Assembly: GCA_012845835.1 (NCBI GenBank)
Contig: JABAKD010000011.1
Span: 5,877,730 to 5,941,729, forward strand
DNA length: 64,000 nucleotides
Source of the DNA: Undaria pinnatifida
Taxonomy: Eukaryota > Sar > Phaeophyceae > Laminariales > Alariaceae
Direction: 5' to 3'
Shown here: piece after piece, positions 56,670 through 64,000 of the stretch
How the letters are laid out: every line of letters begins with the position of its first letter
How positions within the stretch are numbered: the first letter of the stretch is position 1
Notes under the pieces: generated by a model
The model's input: the letters and a program-made list of their open reading frames with translations, nothing else
What the model was told of the DNA's origin: nothing
Database searches by the model: none
Position numbers and translations under genes: made by a program

Positions 56670-57007
56670 TAGAGCTGTGAGTCGGCACGACTTAAGCCGC
56701 CAACTAGTTATTAGCCAGGCTACTAGTTAGTCATTTCCCGGAAGTGCCTGCTGCTATCCGACTTATTTGGTTTCCATACGTACGTGTGGGAACGATTGCT
56801 CAACGTGGGATTATTGTTTTAGTTTTTCCCGCGCCCCTTTCGGCCCGGGTAGGCTAACTTGGTCCGCATCGCTCGCCCGACTTAAGTCGGCAAGTCATTT
56901 GGGCATCAGCTGGAATCACCAGCCGTTTTGCCGCCCAAAGTCAGTTAGTCGGCTAAGGGCGCCTCCCGATTATTTTTTAGTCCACATCTTGCCGACTCAC
57001 AGCTCTA
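56670..57007. mobile_element. hAT-like MITE (338 bp)
   Basis: Perfect 18-bp terminal inverted repeats TAGAGCTGTGAGTCGGCA at 56670-56687 and 56990-57007. The flanking 8-mers cgatatag and cgaaatac match at 6 of 8 positions, a decayed 8-bp duplication. The inside has CTTAAG/GTCGGC repeats and no ORF. Confidence 0.7.
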
Positions 57008-58353
57008 CGAAATACCCTGGTAGGGGTATGGTCTGTTCGAGGTTTGGTAACAAAAGTAAGAAATGTGTAATCTTTACTCACTCCGCCAGAACAAGGATGT
57101 ATCCTAGAGCCGGGCTTGGGGTTTCTTACCTAGAGTACGGATAATTTAGTCGCGTCCGTAAACGGTGAATCCGTGTTGACGATCCATGTTACTGCTGAGC
57201 TGCTAAACTGTGTTTCACGGCAAGCATCGTACCTGGTGGCAAGTTTTTGTCGACAACGGCGGTACAGGCAGCGAGAAGCAGCAGCAGGAGCAGCAGCAGA
57301 GCAGCAGCCGGGAACCGAACTCGAAAACATGGAACCACACCGGAACCACACGACATCCCCCCTTCTTGCTCTACATCTTTACATTTTCAAAAAACAAATG
57401 AGTGCAGTCCGCACACTGCACGCTTGAAGGACGCCGCAAAGCTAGTAGTGTCGCTTAGGCACAATGGTGTAGCTCCCACGCCCTCCTCCTCTTCCCTCTC
57501 ATTCTCCTTTACCCCTCTCTGTCTGCCAACGCTTTCTTTCCTATGCTCGAGCTCAGATCTGCTCTCATACAACCACTTACAACATAATTCGATCTTCTGA
57601 GAGGCCCTGAGAGGCCTTCATTCTTTCGCTTTCAACACTAAATTTAAGACATTCTCCTCTCCGGACGACTGAGCGGGCTCGGATGCCTGAAACAGCGCTT
57701 CTCTCAGCGTTTTTTTTTTTTTTCAAAATTCAAGTCTTAAAAGTCATTTGTTGGGAGAAGTTGATTTTTTTGCTTCCCCACGTTTAAAACTCCTGATTTT
57801 TGGGAATACCACATACTACCCGGACACCGCCTCCTCTCGTTACTTGCGGAACGGTCCAGCTTTTCTTTGATTTCTTCCTTCCCCTTTTTTTTGAACGAGT
57901 AGTTGCACGAAGCTTTCTTCTTTCGTACCAGAAGAGGTCCCATCCTGATCATCTCAGGTTGGCTCACCACTTCGTCAGCTCAGCTCCGATCAGCAGCGCA
58001 CAGCAGCGCTAGCTCGGCAGCGTAGCGCTAGCTCAGCGGCGCAGCGCCGTGCAGTGCCGTTCCCTGGCGTGCCCTGCCATGCGGTGCGGTACTGCTGTGC
58101 GATGCTGTGCGGTGTTGTTATTCGAAGTGTCTTCGACCGGTACTACTGCCGTACGTACCAGGTACTGTACGTTGAATCACAAAAAAATGCTCACACAGCT
58201 GTGCTCAGCCCAGCTATAGCTCAGCAGCGCAGCGCAGTGCCGTGCAGTGCCGTACGGTGCCGTGCCTTGCCCTGCAGTGCTGTACCGTGCTGCGCTGTGC
58301 TTTACTTCGAACACACAGCAGTACCAAGTATCATGCGGTACCCGGTACCGACC
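57008..58353. other. Gene-free spacer
   Basis: It contains GCAGCAGGAGCAGC (57270-57310), pyrimidine-rich stretches (57480-57540, 57840-57900), and CAGTGCCGTGC-type degenerate repeats (58020-58110, 58200-58310). No exon recognised. Confidence 0.4.
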
Positions 58354-59261
58354 TACCGTAAACTACACAAGATAACACACCCCCGGTGATACATTTGAGC
58401 CCTTGAAAATATTATCACCGGGTGTGGTATCCTGTGGGGCGATAGGTATCTTGTGTAGCCCCGGTGATAGGGTGCTGGTCGCGGCGGCCCCCAGGGGGTG
58501 TGATAAACCAGGGGGTGTGATAGCACGTCCGACCACCCACAGGGTACGTTTGGGGGTGTGATAAATGTGGGGGTGTGATAAACCAGGCGGTGTGATAGCA
58601 CGTCTGAACACCCACAGGGTGTGTTTGGGGGTGTGATAAATGAGGGGGTGTGATAAACCAGGGGGTGTGATAACCTCCGAGCACCCACAGGTCGTGCTTG
58701 GGGGGGGATACCGAAACACTCCTTGTAGAGTTGAGCCGCTGCTGGTGAGGCGGTGCGGGGGCTGTCATGTTGGTGCCTGCTGCTGCTGCTGCTGGTAGAT
58801 CAGCAGCAGCAGGACGAGGACTCGTGGCAGGAGTCGCTTGTGTAGGAGAAGTGCGCTCGAGTTGAAAGAACGACGTGATCTGTGGCGCCTGCTGTACTGC
58901 TGCGGTCGAAGCAGGTGTCGGAGAAGCGGGGGCACTTGCAGAGGCATTCTGCTCTCCCTCAACGTTCATGTTCTTGGAGGTCTCCACACGGGGTGTTCCC
59001 CCCGCACACAGGGTGTGGTGTTGTGTGCCCATGGGGCAGATGTCCCAAGACCCCGGTGGTAGAAAGGAGGGGCCCCGTGAATGTATGCGGCGTAACTAAA
59101 ATTATCACCGGGGTGTGGTATCTTGTGTAGCCCCGGTGGCATATCGATGGTTGCAAAAATGCGCCCAAAGTTATCACCGGGGTGTCGTATTCTGTGGGGG
59201 GGGTGTTCTGTGGGGGGTGTAATATCTTATGTGGGTGTGTTATCTTGTGTAGTTTACGGTA
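58354..59261. mobile_element. 908-bp transposon with perfect 29-bp terminal inverted repeats
   Basis: 58354-58382 and 59233-59261 are perfect inverse copies (outer end TACCGTAAACTACACAAGAT). The outermost TA on each side may be the target duplication, leaving 27-bp repeats starting CCGTAAAC. Inner repeats of GTGTGATAAACCAGGGGGTG (58498-58680) and ATCACCGGGGTGTGGTATC (58410-58430, 59100-59195) fill the ends. The centre holds a minus-strand ORF. No transposase was seen. Confidence 0.85.
58415..58969 (-). CDS. ORF carried by the 908-bp transposon
   Basis: The function is not recognised. The ATG at 58969 opens MNVEGEQNASASAPASPTP. About 83 codons of Ala/Pro/Thr/Gln-rich sequence follow, then the frame runs into the transposon's inner repeats to a stop at 58415. 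It contains APQITSFFQLER, which resembles a PCNA-interacting (PIP) box, x-x-x-I-x-x-F-F, but lacks the canonical first Gln. A captured host gene fragment or a chance frame are both possible. Confidence 0.3.
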   Translation of the reverse strand: MNVEGEQNASASAPASPTPASTAAVQQAPQITSFFQLERTSPTQATPATSPRPAAADLPAAAAAGTNMTAPAPPHQQRLNSTRSVSVSPPKHDLWVLGGYHTPWFITPPHLSHPQTHPVGVQTCYHTAWFITPPHLSHPQTYPVGGRTCYHTPWFITPPGGRRDQHPITGATQDTYRPTGYHTR

Positions 59262-59532
59262 TATGTACATGTGTACAAGTACTTGTATATTTTTTTCGAT
59301 TTCTTCATTATATTATCCTCTCTCGGGTCCGCCTGTTTCTTTTCTCGAAAATTGAAAATTACACCCATACTGGCGATCAGAACGTGACATCGCCAACAAG
59401 AACACACAGCACAACACAGGGCAATCAGCTCTGCGTATAAAGCAGCTCTTGACATTATCAAATCGCTACGAGATGCACAAAATCATGGCCCTCTTCTTTC
59501 TGCCGCCTTCACATTTAGTTGTATTTTTCCTT

Positions 59533-59583
59533 GCGCGAGCGTGGCGCGCGGCGTCAGCCGCCCGCGGAGCGGAGCCCTTGTAA
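59533..59583. repeat. GC-rich palindromic element
   Basis: GCGCGAGCGTGGCGCGCGGC then GCCGCCCGCGGAGCGGAGCC and CTTGTAA, related to 53205-53262. Confidence 0.6.
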
Positions 59584-59624
59584 TGACGTACCAGGTACCA
59601 GGTACTGGCATTGACTCTGTTATA

Positions 59625-59629
59625 CATCG

Positions 59630-59693
<64 letters not shown>

Positions 59694-59757
59694 CCTCACA
59701 TTAACTCGCATAATCAAGTCCGTGGTCACAGGACAGGCTCCAGTCACTCTGGAGCTG
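59625..59757 (-). repeat. (TTG)23 run with retroposon 3' end
   Basis: About 70 bp of TTG/TGT repeats (AAC on the minus strand) join a 60-bp block also found at 2605-2680. This fits a retroposon 3' end with an (AAC)n tail inserted in minus orientation. Confidence 0.65.
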
Positions 59758-61300
59758 AGGAATACCCTAGGGAAAAACGTTTTCCGAAAAACAAACAACC
59801 CAAGGAGGTACACGCATATATCACAGCTGACGCAATTCATGCCTCCACCAGAAACATATAAAAGTGAAATCGGGAGTCAGTCTACGATACATAGGCTTTG
59901 CCAACTCAGAGGTTGAGGTTTGCCGTGCCGTTTGCTCGAGATCATGCATGCTCCACAGAACGAGCGACAGCAGTATGCAACTGCACCTGACGCTCGCTCT
60001 AGCAAGAAGCGAGCGGCTGTCGATGCTGATGATGTGGACCTAGCGCAGCACAACAGGAACAAATCAAACCAACATCGATTGCTATTGCTGCATTGCACCA
60101 AAATAATGCACAGGAAACCACCCATAGGGACTCGTACCTCCCATCGCGGTGTTCCTTCCGACCCTCTCCCAAGCACTCATCGCCGAGGGCACGGCAGCGC
60201 TATGCTCAGCCATCGAAGCCACCAGCTGTTTTTCCTTCATAGGTTCTTCCTCCGCCATGCCTTGCCAGCTCGCGTTATTGAGTTGTGCTGGTTGCTGGTT
60301 TGTCTAAAACAGATGATGAATTGATAAATTGTGAAAGAACGTTGCACGAGCGGTGTGGTTCCAGGATTTGAAAAGATTGACCCACAGATCAAAAGCTACT
60401 GCTACACACGTGCAAAGTTAGCACTACGCCTTGGTAGAACAGGAGCATAGCAATCTGAGAACCCAAGCAGTAGCCGATTCTGTGCCCTACATCCTACAAA
60501 CGAGCAGCTGCCAACACGCAGCGATACACGAACCTCCCCACCGATAGATTTCAAGAGGTGCGGCGGAACCTCTCACGACGCTCAAAACGCGCGAAAGTAG
60601 AAACAAATTAGAGAGGTGCCGGCGGCGATACCCCTCTCACAGCACCCGAACTTCAACACGACGCTCAGACGCGCGGGAGGTAGAACCTATTGCCACGAAC
60701 TCGGCACAGGAAGTAGTAGTAGATTTACACAGGTAGGACAAAGGCCTAGCGCCCAGCCGCAGAAAGCAGGTCCCAAAAACACCAGAAACAGCGGTTGATT
60801 GGGTATTGCGAAATCCACGTTTTTTTTGTGCGAAAACGTGCTCAAACGCAGATAGCACACGCTTAGTTTCCCTGAGGCGAATTGCCATGGTGCGTAGCGT
60901 GCGAGATGGGCTGCGCTCTTGGGGTTGCGTGGCACTTTGAATTGTTCAGCATAGTGCACTACACGTTGTTGAATCGTCGATGGCGTGATCGGTGTTGGTG
61001 CATGCAGCATCTTTTCTTGTTTGTAAAAATTGAAAAACGTCAGCTGTGTAAAAAAAAAAGACTCTCCTCCAACATTAATATGACAGCAGCAGCAGCAGCA
61101 GCAGTAGTAGGTTGCGCCGCATTTTGCTGCGAAGTTTTTTTTCGAGGCATTTTTTTGGGGTCGAATATCTTCTCTTCTTTTCTATATAGATAGGGCCGAA
61201 ATCGACACGAATGTCATGTACTGCTAATAGTACCAGGTATTGGATAGTCACATGTACCAGGTATTCGTTGTTTTTTTTTTTTCCCTCGCTTTCTCTTGCT
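59758..61300. other. Gene-free spacer
   Basis: No supported gene. The 134-codon ORF at 59920-60324 has no domain. TACCAGGTA occurs at 61231 and 61255. A degenerate 60-100 bp repeat with GAGGTGC(C)GGCGG and GACGCTCA(A)AACGCGCG lies at 60555-60690. Confidence 0.4.
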
Positions 61301-61990
61301 TAAACGCCCCACCTAATATCGAAACCCGCCAGAGTAATAAGCACTTCCACGCCCTGGATATCGCCTCGTTATCGTTTTAGAGCCGTCCATGCCGCTCGCT
61401 GCTGCAATTTCCACCCACCCCCGCCCCCAACGCCCCCTCCTTCCCCACCACCCGCACCATCGCCTAGACCGAGCACCACGCGTATAGCAAACCCCTACAT
61501 CTACGCGACCTAAAGCCCTCCCCCCTCGCCCCCCGCCCCCCGCCCCCCTCGCCCCCCGCCCCCCGCCCCCCCCCGCCACATTCCCCCCCCCTCCCCCACA
61601 AAAAATATTTATAGTTTCCAGGCACAAATTGACCTACCCCACCCGTCCCCTCCCCCCCCCTTCCCCCCTCCCGCCCCCCTTTTGATCAAAACCAGGCCCC
61701 CACGTCCTTCAAAACTCCGCCCTCCCCTCACCGGATATTCGACTTTAAGGATTCACTTGATAAACTGATGCATTTCCTTCCACAGCTGTCAGATTTTGTC
61801 CCCCTCAGAAACGGGTTTTTTTATAGTTTCCGCGCACAGACTGCCTAACATCACCCTGTTGACCCTGATAGCTACACTGTGGTTGCAAGGGGAGTCGCCG
61901 ACCTATATCTTTAAATGAGGACACACAACCCGTGATACGCGCGATCAGAGTATCACACACAGCTTGCAAAGATGAGTTTTGGCAAAATAT
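61301..61990 (-). repeat. Dispersed repeat family E, reverse copy, with C-rich flank
   Basis: AAACTCCGCCCTCCCCTCAC, TGATGCATTTCCTTCC, CCCCCTCAGAAACGGGTTTT and CGCGCGATCAGAGTATCACA mirror 20120-20450. The C-rich stretch at 61500-61690 corresponds to the G-runs of the direct copies. Confidence 0.7.
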
Positions 61991-62109
61991 TCGATCTCAC
62001 AGCTGGAAAGTGTATATTAATTTTTACAATATCATCAGCTAGCTGCTGCTGGGACGTAAAGAACTTAATAAAAAGTTCATTTTTCGAAATTCTTAATACA
62101 ACGTGTTCC

Positions 62110-63395
62110 CAATTGGAAACATCACCGCCTCTGGAGGGTGAAATGACCCTCTTCCAGGGGGTTTAGGGGTCGGCAACCCTTTAGGTCCTTGAAAATACAC
62201 CCCTCTCTCCAGAGGGCTAGACTATTTATGTACATCACAACTCCAACTCTCAAGCGGGGATGTACCCCCTGAAACCCTCGAGAGGGTGGAGCCCAAACAC
62301 CCTCTGCCGGCCGTGGATGGTTTAGCTATATGCAAGAAACCCTGAAACGGAGGTATGGACACCCCACCCTCTTTAGAGGACGAGACGAACGACCGCTCCA
62401 GAGGCAATTTTTCTCTGTAACCCGCCTTCAGCGGGGAGGCACATGTGTGAAGCCCTCCAGATGGCGAGCGTAAGCCGCACTCTATATATAGACGGTTATG
62501 CTACGGAGAAAAAAAACTCCAGCGCGGCTATGAACAGGTCAAGCCCCTCTTCTTCTTGCGGGCTGCGAGTCGAATGTACACCAGTCTGGAATGTACCGTA
62601 GAGGGTTTCGCTTTTATTTTTTCCTCTCCGGCGGGGAAGCCGTCAAGAGGGTGGCCCAAACTCACTCTCCAGACTCTTGAGGAAGAATTGACCCTGGGCG
62701 TACTCCCGAGATCTTCAAAGGGGTAAATATGAATCACCCTCTAGAGGGTGGCGAGTACGAAAGAAACGGCCTCCAGAGGGGTTTCGCATTATATTCACCC
62801 CTCTGTAATTTAATATATAAAGAGTACCTCTCTGTTAGTGTAGAGGGCGAGACGAACGAAAACTGAAGGGACTTACGTACACGTGAAGATCTCCAGAGGG
62901 TCAGCGTAAACCACGCTCTGCAGGAACGCTAAAGTAACCCTCCATCGGGGGGGCGTACCCCGCCCCGCAAAAAAAAAAGAAGGTTCATTTGCAACGCCCC
63001 TTTCATTAAAACCTTTCAGCGAAACATGATGTACACAACAATTCAACGCGAAACCCTCCAAGAGGTGGAACCTCGCAGAAGCATGCCCTCAATTGTCAGA
63101 GGGTCGCACATTGTATTCAAAAACAAAACACTTTAGCGTGGAAGCCCTCTCCAGAGAAAAGCTGCAAAATAAACTAAAACAAATAGAGAGGGTATTGGCG
63201 TATCAAATCACCCCCTCCAGCTTGTGACAAATATGTAGTCCTGTGAAACACACTGTGGAACACACACTCCACCAGCGTGAAAAAAGAAGCACCTTTATAG
63301 ATACGCACGAGAGGGGTAGAGGTATATTATGTACTCAACCCTCCAGCCGAGATAGGCCTGTGAAACCCTCTCCAGAGGGTGGAACGAAAACGCAG
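62110..63395. repeat. Field of short CTCCAGAGGG palindromes
   Basis: About twenty copies of CCCTC(T)CCAGAGGG or close variants (CCCTCTAGAGGG, CTCGAGAGGG, CCTCCAGAGGGG) are spread at roughly 40-100 bp spacing in both halves. The sequence between them differs, so this is not a simple tandem array. Several are followed by TGG(A/C). Confidence 0.7.
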
Positions 63396-63491
63396 TCTAT
63401 CTAGATGGATAGGCTACACGCAGCATGGTCGGTTTCATACGTCAGGCCGTGCGCCGGTACACACTGGCGCACTTTTGTCGTTCATCAAAAT

Positions 63492-63771
63492 GTCGCCATG
63501 CGCTCGATTTGCTGGAGGCAATGTGCAGCTTGCCGCACATCTATCTGAAGTTTTGAGAGCCGCGCCTTTCTTTCGCCACAGGCTCAACACAACGTGCGCG
63601 CCGGTCTGCCAAACAATATATTGGGACCCCGTTTCGCCGCAGGGCGAAATCAAATTTAATTTGAGGTATTTTTTTGCGACACAGGCGAAAGCTGTCGAGG
63701 CACCTTTTGCCGTGCTTCTGGACAGATTCATGCCTACCACAGAAGGTATCAGAGCGGGTCGCCGCTTATGA
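63492..63771 (+). CDS. Hypothetical ORF at window end
   Basis: Not recognised. The frame from the ATG at 63492 (an earlier in-frame ATG is at 63379) reads MSPCARFAGGNVQLAAHLSE through APFAVLLDRFMPTTEGIRAG to a TGA at 63771. Composition is even and non-repetitive, unlike most ORFs here. It adjoins the CTCCAGAGGG field, so it may belong to the same mobile unit, which would extend beyond the window. Confidence 0.3.
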
Positions 63772-64000
63772 ATGGCGGGGGATATGGCCTATTGGATATC
63801 CCTGCATTTCGCCGTTGCCGCCCTCAGCCGGCTTTGGTGTTGGTGTGACGTGGTACGAGTGCTTGCGACCAAATAATCGGGGGCACGGCAGGTGCAGGGA
63901 CAGGTATAGCGGGGCAAACAAACTTTTTTGTATGTAGGTTTTGTGTTTTAGCTAGCTAGATGGAATCTGGGTGGAGTAACGTCTCGTCAACCCCCGTTGA

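Noticed and set aside
59920-60324. 134-codon ORF
   Set aside because: No recognisable domain and no flanking splice or promoter signal.

Overview
This is a repeat-rich, intron-rich eukaryotic nuclear window. There are GT-AG introns of 0.8-4.8 kb, many tRNA-derived and miniature transposons, long microsatellites, low-complexity Gly/Ala/Gln coding runs, and no operons, Shine-Dalgarno sites, rRNA or CRISPR. The style (large introns, dynein/dynactin machinery, CXC/CPP transcription factor, trinucleotide and homopolymer tracts) suggests a multicellular stramenopile such as a brown alga. That assignment is an inference and nothing in the sequence proves it.

Four genes can be supported. (1) The first exon of a small signal-anchor membrane protein lies on the minus strand (3801-3319); its remaining exons were not found. 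(2) A four-exon gene for dynactin subunit 4 (p62) lies on the plus strand (5001-16329). Its exons join in frame to 702 codons; introns 1 and 2 are 4.5 and 3.8 kb and full of transposons, and intron 3 looks like a GC-AG intron. (3) A three-exon gene for a CXC-hinge-CXC (LIN54/TSO1/CPP type) DNA-binding protein lies on the plus strand (29317-37188, about 1557 residues). A CCCAT satellite adjoins the exon 2 acceptor, and that exon start is present in three copies. (4) A minus-strand gene (three exons seen, 54408-45926) encodes a small Gly/Ala-rich multi-pass protein resembling the Tim17/NDUFA11 group, with phase-1 introns of 3.2 and 4.8 kb.

Layout: 1-3.3 kb, repeats (two TRIM elements, one SINE). 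3.3-5.0 kb, divergent promoter region. 5.0-16.3 kb, dynactin p62 with a complete hAT-like element in intron 1. 16.3-23.5 kb, gene-free repeats. 23.5-26.3 kb, a 342-bp tandem array followed by fragments of an OTU-like protease and a PIF1-like helicase, probably a decayed Helitron-like element. 26.3-29.3 kb, a complete TRIM and a SINE. 29.3-37.2 kb, CXC gene. 37.2-45.9 kb, gene-free tandem repeats and MITEs. 45.9-54.4 kb, Tim17-like gene with a complete hAT element (8-bp target duplication, transposase remnant) in its last intron. 54.4-64 kb, repeats, a 908-bp inverted-repeat element carrying an ORF, and a 1.3-kb field of CTCCAGAGGG-type palindromes.

The most unusual content is in the mobile DNA. 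Two unrelated hAT-like elements share a plan of short terminal inverted repeats, 8-bp target duplications and long same-direction arrays of about 40-bp palindrome-containing units at both ends. A 0.4-kb TRIM family carries a tRNA-like module between its terminal repeats. A short near-palindrome, TACCAGGTA/TACCTGGTA, occurs 17 times by my manual count, where chance predicts about 0.5.
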